From assembly GCA_036346205.1 (NCBI GenBank), contig JARFJB010001971.1, positions 589,001 through 653,000 on the forward strand: a stretch of DNA of 64,000 bases. Direction: 5' to 3'. Below the pieces are notes generated by a model, which worked only from the letters and a program-made list of their open reading frames with translations, made no database searches and had not been told where the DNA came from. This document shows positions 36,801 through 49,084 of the stretch, piece by piece. Position 1 is the first letter of the stretch, and each line of letters begins with the position of its first letter. Made by a program: the position numbers and the translations under genes. Source of the DNA: Vesta saturnalis (taxonomy: Eukaryota; Arthropoda; Insecta; Coleoptera; Lampyridae).

Positions 36801-37784
36801 TGACTTCTGCAGTGCGACTATCATATATTTAAATATCAGAGCTCGCGTTCTAATTACTTGACACTGACTTATGTGCTGCGGTTTCCTTTATTAACAAATA
36901 CCTTCAAGATTTTTTTAAATATTTCAGTAATTTATAAGAGGTTGTATAGCCATATTAAGCTTACTTAATATGGCATATAAAAGAAATCAAAAACGTTTCA
37001 TTGATCTGAAATATTGATTATGTGCAATTTGAACAATAATTTTTTTTAATAAAGTACTATAAAACTGGAAAAACTCAGTTGTGAACACGCGAAACGTTAA
37101 CACTAGCATTAATTTAAAGTATATTAACCAATCTAATGACTGAAGCAACCATATTTGTTTATACAACTTAACAATTTTATTAAGAGTATGTTTTGCTAAA
37201 AATCCGTCAATGAAAACTATGTGTTTTTTTACAATTTGCAGAAATTAAAAACATAAGAACGTTAATAAAATGGCTCTGTTTAGCAACGCTTTTTGAGTAC
37301 TTTTTAATTGTATGTAATTTGATAAAATTGATGCATATACCACTCAACATAGGTACTTACTATACACTTGATATACTGTTTCACAGTTTGTAGTATTAAT
37401 AGGCTAGGTATTTTTGATCTGCAGAAGATTGGATTTTCATTTTAACAAAATTACTAGGCAGAGTGAGAACCGTAATCTTACCAGTGTGTTTTTCCAAACG
37501 GACTAACGTAGAATTATATTTTCGTGACAAATTTTTAACGATTTATTTAACGGGTGTTATTAAAATGCGTAGTCATATTTTTCAACCATTGATTTTCAGG
37601 ATGTGCCATGAGCCTTTTTGTATCAAAATAGGTCCAGCGGTAAGTAGCAACGTTTCTTTAGCGACGGTTTAATTTCTTTTTGGCCCAATTTACTCTTTCA
37701 CGTTAAGCGAAGGTAGATAAACATGATTAAGTTTAATCCACACAATACAAGCTTTATAGTCCAAATCTCAAGCGGCAAACATTT
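33894..37784. other. Long AT-rich intergenic stretch, no gene recognised
   Basis: Nearly 3.9 kb with no ORF I can relate to a protein on either strand. The least AT-rich part is 36680-36860, which has no coding signature. If diverged transposon relics are present they are beyond recognition by eye. Confidence 0.4.
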
Positions 37785-38066
37785 TAGTATAGGTCAAGAG
37801 GACTAAATGCCACTTCCAGGATGTGCCCCATACTCAAAAATCTATGATGCCATTTTAAGGGTAGTTATTAAAAATGGCGTCTGTACCTCTTAATAAAATT
37901 TCCAATTATATTATATTATAATATTTTAACGAACTTTTTATAAAAGCTTATTTACTTTAGAATCGCCGCATCTAACTGACAGGTCAACTGTTATGACAGA
38001 CTGAACTGGACCTCTGACATTTGGCTAACACGTATCGAAACGCTTGGTTTTATAAAATATTAGACT

Positions 38067-38070
<4 letters not shown>

Positions 38071-38142
<72 letters not shown>
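38071..38142. repeat. (TA)n microsatellite
   Basis: About 72 bp of TA repeats in the left palindrome arm; the right arm has no counterpart. Confidence 0.95.
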
Positions 38143-38144
<2 letters not shown>

Positions 38145-38449
38145 CGTAGGTAACGTTTTATAACATAGATGGGCTCTAATTGCAAAAAATACGAGATTCG
38201 TGCATACATATACTTATTAGTATATTACCAAATGTTGTCTGTTTAGCAATATTCTATGATAAATTTAATTTCTTCTAAAAGATTTGCAGAATACAGAAAG
38301 AATACGTTTAATAAGCAAATTCATTCATTAACAAAAGAGAGTAAATATTGCAACGTCGTAAACTAGTATGATTACACGAATTATCTTGATTGACTTATAC
38401 ATACTCGTCCTCGGAATTAAAAATCGCAGCTTACTTATCCCCTCTATTA

Positions 38450-38990
38450 TTGCACACCTTTCATTTGTATGCTGCTGTGTACGGAAGTTTATTTGTATAG
38501 CAACTACACTCCACTAGCTGAAACTTTCTCAAACAGGTTCAATGTAATAAACTTGGCTTCCAGTAAATGTCCCTTTGGGCATCCTCATTAATAATCCAAC
38601 CGTTTATATCCGTACGATCTGGAATGTCGGGTATGTGTTCTAAAGATTTTTACTAGATAGCGATTCAAACATTTGCGTAATGTATATGATGTAAAAAACA
38701 ATCCCAACAAAGCGGAAGTGAACCCGTCTCATAGTTTCCCTGTTTGCTCCGAAATATGAAGTAATGAAGTTGATTGACGCATGAAGTCGTTATGTTACAA
38801 GAGTATAGGGAACAGATAAACTTATCAAGAGCTTTCAGATTTGCTACAGAAATAATCCAGCGATTCAAGAAAAACAACCATTTTCTTATACTCCTCATAT
38901 TTTTGAAGGAATTTGTGCTTTCGGTTTTCTTTAAACGGCAGAATAATTAACAGAATCCCATCCAGTGAAAGCATTGAACTCCTGATAGGC
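38450..38990 (-). pseudogene. Transposon-type cysteine-rich protein, left palindrome copy
   Basis: The minus-strand start has a degenerate AFTGWDS (family AFTGCDT/S), then FICSLYSCN, NQLHYFIFRSKQGNYETGSL and CWDCFLHHIHYAN, continuing out of frame into the family's Cys-rich end. It matches a multi-kingdom 'hypothetical' family with blocks AFTGCD, LYG, LRY.IF..KQG..ESGQLPPC.DCL..H..RANYQAAIW, INWM and CSC, usually found in repeated loci. Function unknown. Stops and frameshifts throughout. Confidence 0.6.
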
Positions 38991-39342
38991 CCTCGCATAC
39001 TTAAGGCAAGTTTTTGTCAATCCATCAGTGTAAATCTGTTCTTGGTATCACGTCTGAATAATAACTGTGTATCATCGAAGCATTGGAAAAAAATGTAAAC
39101 AAAACATTAAAACATATGTATCATCGGAAACAATTACCACGAGATGATAATCGAAGCGTATTTTACCTGTAAAAGCATAGGTGTATCAGCCTCTTCTTGT
39201 GTTAAGAGTAATCTTGTCAATGAACTTCATTGAAAATCAGAGGCCGTAATTTTAACACAGTTTTCACGGAAAAGTTGTATTAAGAAAATTGGCTGTTTCC
39301 AACCTTCAAAATAGAATTTAACGAAGTTTTCTTGTTGGTTGA

Positions 39343-39835
39343 GTGTTTCGTCAACCGCCTCTTTTGCACCCAACTAGATTAGTTTTTATAGTAAATCTGA
39401 AAACAATTGATACGTGTACCTGCTCTCTGCAGTCTTACAAGATAAAGGCTTCACATGTCAATGGAAATTATTACATTACATTCAGAAACGAACAGGGAAA
39501 CTTTGAATCAGGTTCACTCCTGCACTGTTCGGATTTTCAACAGCACATGCATCGAGGAAATTTTCAAACAGCTATCTGGAAAAAATCGCTATGGAACGTG
39601 TCCGACATTCCAAATCTAACTGATGGTCGTGGTTGGATGACCAATTGAGCATTAACTGGATGACTGACAGTGTCGTAAGAGTATTACATTATACCTGTTC
39701 GAGCAAATGTCAACCAGTAGAATGTAGTTGCTATACAAATAAGCTTCAGTGCACAGCAGCATGCAGTAGCAAAGAGAATCGAGACAAGCTGCGATTTATG
39801 ATTGCTAAGACGAGTATAGTATGTACAAAATGACC
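39343..39835 (+). pseudogene. Transposon-type cysteine-rich protein, right palindrome copy
   Basis: Second copy of the same family, on the opposite strand and better kept. It reads NYYITFRNEQGNFESGSLL, HMHRGNFQTAIWKKSLWNV and DIPNLTDGRGWMT in one frame, then (after one frameshift at 39640) LSINWMTDSVVRVLHYTC, SSKCQPVECSCYTNKLQC and TAACSSK. The INWM...VL...C.C....C.C..N.L.C...C order is that of the family's C-terminus. The N-terminal half is not recognisable. Confidence 0.65.
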
Positions 39836-40479
39836 TAGATAGTTCTTCAGCTAGTGAAAAGGAATCATACTAGTTCACGGTAGTTCTAAGATTTATTTTG
39901 GTTTAGGTTTCATTTCAACAGGTAACATTTACTAACATTCAAACAACCACATGCACGCATGAATTGTGGATTTTTTGTTATTAACAGTAGATGGTCTATC
40001 AAGTATTGCTTAAGGTTACATATTTCTTTTAATTTATTTACAGGTCAATTTGACATAATCGAACGCTAATTATATTGTCTATATTTTGCGTAATATGTAA
40101 CACAACATAGGATACACATTATGAGTTAGGTGATGTAACTTTAGAGTAAATAAGCTTTTATACAAAAAAAGTTTGTGAAAATCTTTTTGCGGTTTAGAAA
40201 TTACAGACAATTCTTTTAAGAGGTCCAAGCGCCATCTTACTTGTCCGCCATTTTTAATAGCTACCCTCGGTCATTGAACTCAACTGGAGTTCAATGTCCT
40301 CGGTAGATGGCCATTATAGATCTTTGACAACACGCATCTACGAACATACCCAGAAAGTGGCGTTTAGTCTTCCCGATCTATACCAATATTCTCCTTGGCA
40401 CAGGGACTGTTAGAGAATAAAGTGAAATTTTTGCAAGTTTTGGTAACAAAACTTTAAAAAGCGCGAAAATATACTTTAT

Positions 40480-41215
40480 AGAAACTACAAAATCAATATT
40501 AAAAATTATTTTCAAGAGAACCAAATATCCGACGAGAATATCACCAATAATGACAAATCTACTAACAACACGCATTCTGTGGACACAATAATATCTAATA
40601 ACGTAAACACCAACAAAACAGACAATGTTGATAATAGTTCTAATCAATTTAACGTATATCATGTTTTGACATTAGTAGATAATTACAGACGCGGATTGGC
40701 TACTGCTTTAAGTAACAATTTATTACGTTTTTAAAATACAAACAATTTTTAAACCTAACACATGTTTTAAAGATGCCCAAAATGTTCACTAGGAATGATT
40801 TCGTTCTCATAATAGGTAGTATCAACATTGTTAAAAATATTCACAAATCTAGTATAATCGAACATCCCTTATGGATATGGTTGGTTCATGTGATAATTAA
40901 ATGAATGGAAACTATTGATTCTTTTAAACGCCAAAGTAATAGCGTTGCTATGGCAGGTGTTAATACAAAACTAAATTACGATTGTTACTCAAAAAATGGA
41001 ATACATCTACATTTAAATCGACAAAACGTTGTATGCTCATTGAATGCAAAAAATCTACGGAATAGAAGTTATTTTTCTGATAAGTGTTTAATCAAACATA
41101 TCAGCACTACCTCAATATCTATCCAGTTATCCACTCATCTACCACACCAGAGTCCAATACTTTGTCTAGCAATAAACATTTTGAACGGCACGCTCCCAAA
41201 AAGTATTGGTGGACG
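40480..41215 (+). pseudogene. LINE ORF1-like remnant with SGNH-hydrolase blocks
   Basis: Three blocks in order. An N-rich stretch leads into LTLVDNYRRGLATALSN (family: L.LGDSH.RGLA..LS, block I of SGNH/GDSL esterases, with the catalytic GDS lost). Then FTRNDFVLIIGSINIVKN (family: ..DFVIIIGGTND). Then YDCYSKNGIHLHLNRQ (family: ....HGLHLN..G, block V His). CR1-like LINEs of insects carry such a domain in ORF1. Substituted catalytic residues and frame changes show it is dead. Confidence 0.55.
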
Positions 41216-41424
41216 ATAACCATACATAAATACTGGTAACTAATAACGAACATAGCCCTCCTTGTGAAGAATTAAAAACAACTAAAACTTACGGTCAACG
41301 CATTTGAGATTTATCACTTACTGAACAAAATAATCAAATAATTAACCAAGTATGTGATACCTATAATCCTTTTCGTAAGTAAAAAAATACTAAATTGAGT
41401 ATGATGTGTGATCCGTGAAGTTAG

Positions 41425-43908
41425 CAAAACATCAAAAGCACCAACGTCGAAATTGGATTCATAGGTTAGTGCCCCGTTTGTGCCAGTTAGTGCCGTTGAA
41501 AACTGTTTTGCAAAACAAACAGCTGCCGAAATACGGCCATTTTTGATATTCTGCTAACTTCACGCCTTGTCAACGGCACAAACGTCGAAATTGGCTCTAT
41601 AGGTTAGAGCCGCGTTTGTTCCCGTTAGTGTCGTTGCAAACATTTTGGCAAAACAAATTACTACCGAAATACCGACACTTTTGATGTCCTAACTTCACAC
41701 ATTGTCAACGGCACAAACTTCGCAATTGGGTTGATATGTTAGTGCCACGTTTGCGCCGGTTAATGCCGTTGCAAACTTTTTGGCAAACAAACTACTGCCG
41801 AAATACAGTCATTTTGTTATGTTCTGCTAACTTCACACCTTGTTAACGGCACAAACGTCGAAATTGGGTCTACAGATTAGTGCCGCGTTTGGACCGGTTA
41901 GTGCCGTTGCAAACATTTTGGCAAACCATACGACTGCTGAAATAAGGTGTTCTGCTAACTTCACACCTTGTCAATGGCACTAACCTCGCAATTGGGTCTA
42001 TAGGTGAGTGCCTGGTTTATTCCGGTTAGTGCCGTTGCAAACTTGATGGCAAAATAAACGACTGTCCAAATACGACAATTTTGAGGTGATTTGTTGATTT
42101 CATAACGAACAAAACGTGAAAACAAATTGAAAACAGTAACATCTAATTTATATTAATAAAAATGAAACAGGAGGAGACTCAAGAAAAGAAAAAATGGAAA
42201 ATGATCCAACAAGGATGATAGCTATTCGTCTAAAGAAATACTTTTAAATAAAAATCCAAAGACGTAAATGAAACAGAAACCCCAAAGAAAAAGAAAACAG
42301 AAGAATACTTTTGATTGATGGGCAGGAGAAAAATATCTCATCTTTTAAGGATAACGAAGGTTCGGTTCAATGTGGTCATTGTTACAACTGAGCTCTCTGG
42401 AGTTTAAAAGCGGATAAGTAAGTGATTTTTTTTCCAATGTCAATAATTTACTAATGTGGTTATTGTGCACTTTCCTAAAAACAGTTCTTAACCTCGTTTA
42501 TAATTACTGTGCCAATGTAAGCTATCATATTTCTTTGTTATAATTCATGCTCTTCACGTAGGTACCTACACAAAAAAGGTGTCTTTATTTGTTTATTGTC
42601 GTTTGTTTTCCTTTTCTTAAATACATTAAGTGAAGTAAGTATTGAAACAACAAGAAAAAGTGGAAATTTTTCCATCAAACTTGGTGTATTTGTTGGGATT
42701 AATCGTAGGTATTTAATAATGCGTTTGTCCGGCCATGTTATTTACACACATGGTATATATTCTAGCAGGTGGTTTATTTTGTCTTCTTGAAGTATTGTAT
42801 TTCAAGCAACTTGCAATAGGGGAGCTTGTATTCTAGGTTAATCATCAAACACGTCTTTGATTGGCTACAAGTGAAGACATTTAGTCCACACAGCCAATTG
42901 CGGCCGATTAAAAGATTGAATACGAAGCTAAAGGGTTTGATTCCCAAAGTTAGCCAATTACTAGATACTTGGAAGCAGTGTAACAGTACTACCTAGTTTG
43001 ATAAAAAAATTACGCTTCTTTTTGTTGTTGCGATTGCAGTGCTACTAACCGGAACAAATACGGCACTAACTTGTGGACAAAATTTCGACGTTTGTGCTGT
43101 TGGCAACGAGGTAAGTTAACAGAACACCAAAATGCCGTATGTCTGCAGTCGTTTGTTTTGCCAAAAAGTTTGCAACGGCACTAACCGTCACAAACGCGGT
43201 AGTAACCAATCAACCAAATTGCGCCGTTTATGCCGTTGACAGGTCTGAAATTAGCAGAACACCAAAAAATGACCGTATTTCGGCAGTCGTTTGTTTTGCC
43301 AAAAAGTTTGCTACAGCACTAACCGGCACTAACCTATACACCTAATTGCAACTTTTGTGCCGTTGACAAGGTGTGAAGTTAGCAGGACATCAAGAAATGG
43401 CGGTATTTCGGCAGTAGCTTGTTTTGCCAAAAAGTTTGCAACGGCACTAACCGGCACAAACGCGGCACTAGCCTCAAGACCCAATTGCGACGTTTGCGTC
43501 GTTGACAAGCTGTGAAGTTAGCATGACATTAAAAATGGCTGTATTTCGGCAGTAGTTGGTTTTGCCAAAAAGTTTGCAACGGAACTAACTGGCACAAACG
43601 TGGCACTAACCTATCAACCGAATTGCGACGTTTGTGCCGTTGACAAGGTGTAAAGTTATCAAGACATCAAAACATGGCGGTATTTCGGCAGTAGTTTGTT
43701 TTGCCAGAATGTTTGCAACCACACTAACCGGCACAAACGCGGCACTAAGTTATAGAGCCAATTGCGACGTTTGTGGTGTTGACAAGGTGTGAAGTTAGCA
43801 TAACAGCAAAAAAATGGCCGTATTTCGGCAGTCGTTTGTTTTGCCAAAAGGTTTGCAACGGCACTAACTGGCACAAACGGAGCACTAACCTATACACCCA
43901 ATTGCGAC
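41425..43908. mobile_element. Foldback-like element: inverted arms of tandem repeats
   Basis: The left arm (about 41425-42100) has five tandem units of about 136 bp. The right arm (about 43030-43908) has six or more units of the same repeat in reverse complement. Landmarks in right-arm orientation are 'TTGCAACGGCACTAACCGGC', 'AATTGCGACGTTTGTGCC', 'GTGTGAAGTTAGCA' and 'ATTTCGGCAGTCGTTTG'. Both arms stop at the same point of the unit (at the '..GACG..' phrase). The 930-bp middle (42101-43029) has no coding signature. This is the architecture of foldback (FB/TFB) transposons; no target duplication was identified. Confidence 0.75.
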
Positions 43909-46040
43909 GAAGAAAAAAAGTGCACGAAAAAAATACATGCCGTGAATGTGAGTTGGTCCCAAATTATAACGCGATGTTCGTAGAAGAACCAGAACCACCC
44001 CGCAACGATAAGGACGACGTAGTTGTTCTGGGGCCGCTGTCTTCTGATGCCATTGCGCTCGTCACATTGCAGAAAGGCGATAAAGTAGTGTGGCCGAGAG
44101 TAATAGGGAGGTGAGTCATCCAAAACCAATGGTCGTAGAATTCGTGAACTTCCCTGTTGCTGCTGCCCCTGTTATTATACCGGTCGTTTAAAAATTCTTG
44201 GAAGTCCTCGTCACTTGGTCATCGGTGTTATTGTGTTGGATCCTCTTATTGTTGTGGTCACTGTTATCATGGACCCTACCAGCATCATGGTCATTTTGTT
44301 GTATGGTGTAGTCAAATTTCTGTATACTGTTGTTAGGATGCTGTATGCAGGACCCATAACAACGTCAGAGTCGTTCTCTCTATCCAGGTAGGTGCTTCCT
44401 TCACATAACAAACATAGTGCTTCAACACGTGACTAGATGTCAGAGAAATCACTATCATCATCGTGTATAACAAAAGTAATCGTATTACCATTGTCATCCT
44501 CGTTACTGACAATGATTTCTTCAGCTTTGGTCAAGTCTAAAAGTAACGCCGATGCGTTAAAAGCGTCTTCAGGGCAATTGTAATTATGTTGTACATGACG
44601 TTCGCAGGTTTATTTACTGATATTAAAAGAAGAGAATGTTTAGCAATCATTTTTACATTGTTGCCATGTATATTGCACTAAATTCTTTTTTTGACTTTCT
44701 CTTGTTTATTTACACTAAGTAAAATTTTTACTTAGAAATTTTTTGTTTCTCGTGTGTATATGCTTAAGTGTACTTTCTTATTTTCTTGTAAGATTGTTTT
44801 TGAGTTTAGGTTCATTTAATCAAGCTGAGGAAAGATTAAGTTCTGTTGCATAATGTGTTAAGCACTGGTTGTGTTGCTGAATTTGGGGATTATGATCTGT
44901 AACTAAGGAAGATGATTCTTTCTCTAGTTCTTCAACGCAACCGATGATGAGGATAGATGTGTTTCAGACTATTCTGGCACCTGAGTGTGTTGTGGATGAT
45001 CAGCTGTCCACATATGCTACAGACGCAAAGAGGTTCCTGAGCCCTGCTTGGAGTTCATGGAGGAGTGACCATACAGTAGCTTTACGATACAAGAAGAGAT
45101 CAGGGAACACGTTTCTAATATTGTCTTGAACCCTACCTCTATTGGAAAGTTAAATGTAGAGGCAAGACTTACCTTCACTATCACAGTTGACGGAAGGGTC
45201 AATGGCGGAAGAACCTTTAAGACCTGAGTGCATTGCAAAACTGGGAAGATATCTTCAACAAGCCTTGCAACCTACGAGGATGCAGTACATAACTCGTATC
45301 TCCTTTCCAGTCCAAAGCATTGTAGGTTTAAGTACAATACTGGGTAAATGTGTGCCAGTAACACAGTACCGTCCCAACTACTGGTACTTTTGCGTTCCTA
45401 CCGACCAAGTCATTCCAACTCTCGTCCGAACTACACTCACTAGTTTTTTTTTCCTTTTTTTTCCACAATATGTCCATCATTCACCATCCTTTATACGGTG
45501 ATCTGTTACGTTGTGTCCTCGTTCGCACTGCCGTATATTGATTCACTTGTAACAGCATTATATGTTAAAGGAGGAGAACATAGTAATGTGAAGAATGACG
45601 ACAATTGTTGTTTTTCAAGGTGAAACAAACCTAACGGCTGCTTTAAGGGTGACTTCTTACCCCCGACATTAAAACGCTCTTCAACTGAGATAGTGTCGAG
45701 CTTTCTGTTAAGCTCTTTAACATCCCAACTTCCGAAAGCAACTACAGTGCCTTCATCAATACATGTATCGTCATTGTGAGCGTGTTACGAAAGTAGTGGG
45801 TTCTCTGTGCACGAAGGTTAAATGGTCTGTACACGTTAATTTATTGCTACTAATCAGTAACCAAACAGGAATCCAGCATTATGTATGTACCACAAACTAC
45901 GGAACAAAAGGAACTATATTAAAAAGTCGAATTTGTCATATGTTACTTACCCTTTTTGGGCGATCTAACGAACCCTAATGCAACAGATCACAGTCATGTC
46001 ACTGGTAAATCCTATAGTGCTATCTATTCTGTTTGTAACC
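43909..46040. other. Mostly unassigned; possible Polinton debris at 45.0-45.3 kb
   Basis: The first 200 bp has an open frame with TCRECELVP and RNDKDDVVVLGPLSSDAI that I do not recognise. Around 45090-45215 the + strand can be read as a block starting EEIREHVSNIVLN in one frame, weakly like the N-terminal part of Polinton-type DNA polymerase proteins, which would fit the polymerase remnant 900 bp downstream. This is a guess. Confidence 0.25.
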
Positions 46041-46044
46041 TAAA

Positions 46045-46950
46045 CTACTAAATTCCAATAATTTAAGCCTTTATGATGTTCATATGTTTATCAAGCATTT
46101 GGCGACTAAAACGGACATTGACGAATTCGGTATTACTGGTGAGAAATATATAAGGTTTGGTAAGCATTGGCGAATTTATAAACAATCATGGTCTTGAGAA
46201 AATAAGCTTATTAATTTACGGTTTGTTGATGGCTGCATAGCGGTGTCCTTAGATTCTTTATCTCTAAATGTATCAGATGCACAATGCGTAGAGGTGAAGA
46301 AATATTTTTGTGACAGTATCGACTTTAGAAAGAAACGAAAGTTTTCCTACGCATACGTAAACAGCTTTCGTAAATTAGATGATGTTACTTAATCTCCAAA
46401 TGATAAATGAAAATATAACCGACGAGGAATACTATCGCACTCTACTGATGTGGGATGAAATTATATGTAACGCACTCGCTGAGCATGCGAACATATATGT
46501 AAAATCAGATGTGTTGCTATTGGCTGACATGTTCGAAAACTTTAGACTGTTATGTATGGACGTGTACGGCTTAGAATCTGTACAGTATGTTAGCACCCCT
46601 TGGTTGGCGCGGATGCCATATTTAAAAGTATAAAAGGAAAATTATAACTACCGTCTGATACGGATTTATACCGTTTTTTTCAGAACAGGTATTCGTGGTA
46701 GAGTGAGTACCTAAGTTAAGCCACGAAGTATCTTCGAAAACTAGTTTGTTCTCAACTTTGAACCCTATTCAACCTAGAGTATTCATACCGTATTTGAATT
46801 CAATACACTATAGAGTATACGTCAATATTTACTTTAAATACGAGTTTACGTGGTCAACTCAAAAAGAAATGCAACATTTTTATTTGTTAGAAATTGTTGA
46901 TGGTGAGATTGGGTACGTATTAGAGGTGGGTACATATTGTGCTGTTTAAT
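46045..46950 (+). pseudogene. Polinton/Maverick protein-primed DNA polymerase B remnant
   Basis: Remnant of the family-B polymerase of self-replicating Polinton/Maverick elements. Ordered blocks in broken frames: SLYDVHMFIKHLATK and EKYIRFGKHW (exonuclease-side block, family HNLSGYD.HLFIK...EKYI.F.K), LRFVDGCIAV with SLDSL (family I.FIDSF.FM..SLD.L), ENITDEEYYRTLLMWDE, YVKSDVLLLADMFENFR (exactly the family's diagnostic YLK.DVLLLADVFE.FR), GIRGRVST, FIPYLNS in place of the family's YI.YLDANNLYG, and EFTWSTQ...GYVLEVGTY. The catalytic Asp of the DANNLYG site is not conserved and several frameshifts separate the blocks, so it is inactive. Other Polinton genes (integrase, ATPase, capsid) are not found adjacent. 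Confidence 0.75.
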
Positions 46951-47336
46951 GTAGGAAACCAACTTGCATTGTAATAACGGGTCAGTGATCCTTTCATCGC
47001 TGATGTTAGTCCAACCTTGGTTACAGAATTCACCACTATTCTATTTATTACGTATCTAATTTTACTGGATAGAAAAGCAATTCCTTTATTAACGAAACGA
47101 GCAGTGTTTAGCTACAGCGCCATCCTCCCACGACAATCTTCTTTCTACGTAAATATCGCTTTTTGCTGGTAATGTACACATACCTTCTTATATGGGTATT
47201 CTGATTTCGTCATTGTTTTGAAACCTTGTCGTATACTGTTGATGGGTGTAAAGTTTATAATTTATACTAGCGTTATAAGCAATGGCTTCTTCGTTAACGT
47301 TTAATATGAACATTGTATTAGAGTAAAACCAAAGAG

Positions 47337-47358
47337 TATATATATATATATATATATA
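47337..47358. repeat. (TA)n microsatellite
   Basis: A short TA run just before the Penelope N-terminal fragment. Confidence 0.85.
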
Positions 47359-47371
47359 AGATAATAAAAAT

Positions 47372-47590
47372 AACCCTACCACAATTTTTCAAAAACAAAA
47401 AAATAATCTAGCAAAAAAACTCAACAAACAAAATAAATTATCTGATACTGAGCTTAAAAGCTTAACAATACACAACGCACAGCCACCAAAATTACACGGA
47501 TTACCCAAATTACACAAACAAGGAATTCCTTTACGACCTATAGTCTCATATATACAATCTCCTATAATTTTTAAAATATTTGTGTTTTGA
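47372..47590 (+). pseudogene. Penelope-like element, N-terminal RT fragment
   Basis: Reads NNLAKKLNKQNKLSDTELKS followed by PPKLHGLPKLHKQGIPLRPI and then IVSYIQSP, the conserved entry block of the Penelope reverse transcriptase (PK.YGLPK.HK..IPLRPI.S). It ends abruptly in unrelated sequence at about 47575. A near-identical stretch, on the opposite strand, lies at 51290-51080. Confidence 0.8.
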
Positions 47591-48047
47591 ATGTAAATTT
47601 TTTTTTGTAAGTACATGTTTGTTAAATACGAATTCAGGGTTTTCTGTATTACTTTATAAATAGTTGATGACAGGTATGTAATCGAGTGTTTATATTCAGC
47701 CATTCACAAAGCGTGTTTTAGTGAGACACGTTGTATAAAAAATTTCAGTTTAACATATGGTAGCGTTGAAGGAAAAACTTCTGAAGGTAAGCGTATTATT
47801 TTTAATATATGTTTTTTTACCTGATATTGCTAACAAAAATGCCGATAAAGATTTTTTAAATGTATTATTACACAGGTTAACGTCATAAGAACAGCTCTAC
47901 AAATAGTAGGTACGCACGGATTTTAAACTTATAGTTATTGTTAATTCACGTATATATAATAATAAACAATTAAAACCTTTTGGCTTTTATTTCCGTTATA
48001 TCAGTTTAATATTCTTAAAACATGTTAATTTTAATTTAACTCTATGT

Positions 48048-48079
<32 letters not shown>

Positions 48080-49084
48080 TTACTTTTAATGGGTTTTACA
48101 GCAGTTAATGAACACGTTACAATGAAACAGTTTTGTGTGTATGTAATTAAACATGCAGATAAATCAGATATGATGTTCCTAATATATAGGTGGTGGCTGT
48201 TTAGAGGATCTGCCTATACATAAAGCATCATTGCATTAGGAACATCTATTTATTATTTGCATATTTAATTACACTTTAATGCATTCAGTTTGAACTGTAA
48301 TCTGGTTTCCGCAAACTGTAAGACATAATTTCGGTTGATTGATTGAGTTTTATCTGATGATCGAACATGATTTGTTTGAGATTGATTAATTAATTGATTT
48401 GTTTGTGCGTGTGTGAGAAAGAGAGAGGGGGAGGAAGAAACAGCATAGAGCAGGAGAGAGGTGTGCATTATCAGCTTCTATTATAGAAAATGTTCATTAG
48501 TCTATACGCCCCCTAGATTGCACTAAAATCAATTTTTACTCAAAGGGGCCAGGGCGCAAACCCCTGATACAAGTCCTGCCTTACAAGAACCCCCTTATTA
48601 GAATACAGTTTTTGTATGACAGGGCGAAGGCCTACAGCTGTAAGACTAAGTTAGAACCTACATACAATTGCACCAGAAGGCCACGATAGGGGCTAAGCTC
48701 TACACCTGTCTTATAAGGTTAGGGTTCCCATACCATCTCCGGTCAGGGGGCGCAGGCCTGAGAACAAGTTGCGAAGCCCTACACGTGTCTTACAAGAACC
48801 TCCTTATTAGAAATACAACGTTTAGGTAAAAGATCATCCAATAGCATTTGGCCATTTTAAAGCAATAGGACCGATAATAATATCTTATTAATTATGCAAT
48901 TATTGTATTCGTGTGCATTTGCCTAACCTCCAGGGGTACTGCTATTAATATAGTCAGAAGGACCTTAATACCATCAAAAATAATCCTAAGACCAACTCAA
49001 AGTACAAGACCTAGGTCCAGATCCAGCCCCCAGCACCAAGACCTGCCTCTCACGTGAGCATGTGCTAAAAAGGCTCTAATTAGG
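47591..49084. other. Unassigned, with (TA)n at 48046-48076 and internal repeats
   Basis: No gene. 48540-48830 is less AT-rich and has repeated phrases: 'TTACAAGAAC(C)CCCTTATTAGAA' at about 48582 and 'TTACAAGAACCTCCTTATTAGAA' at about 48790, separated by about 208 bp, plus 'AGGGCG.A(A/G)GCCT' motifs. This points to a two-unit tandem duplication. (GA)-rich sequence occurs at 48410-48460. Confidence 0.4.

Larger units (their letters stand above)
37785..40385. repeat. Long palindrome: two inverted transposon copies, arms about 1.3 kb
   Basis: Sequence reading inward from 37785 corresponds to the reverse complement of sequence reading inward from 40385. Outer ends: 'GTATAGGTCAAGAGGACTAA' versus reverse complement 'GTATAGATCGGGAAGACTAA', both followed by A(A/C)GCCACTT-type sequence. 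Next comes 'GCCATTTTTAATA(A/G)CTACCCT', then 'AGTAAATAAGCTTTTATA' (37945 versus 40150), and finally the two gene copies. The centre is near 39.1 kb. Arms differ by many substitutions and by a (TA)n tract in the left arm only. Confidence 0.75.

Noticed and set aside
41425..43908. Inverted 136-bp arrays considered as a CRISPR or an origin of replication
   Set aside because: Unit length, divergence and inverted arrangement fit a foldback transposon or satellite, and there are no associated genes.
43139..44114. ORFs of 68-113 codons with repeated CFAKKFATAL or CQKVCNGTN-like phrases
   Set aside because: They are translations of the tandem repeat arm; frames drift because unit lengths are not constant multiples of three.
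45187..45501. 104-codon + strand ORF as a gene
   Set aside because: No recognisable domain, and it overlaps a better candidate block in another frame; it also runs into poly(T).
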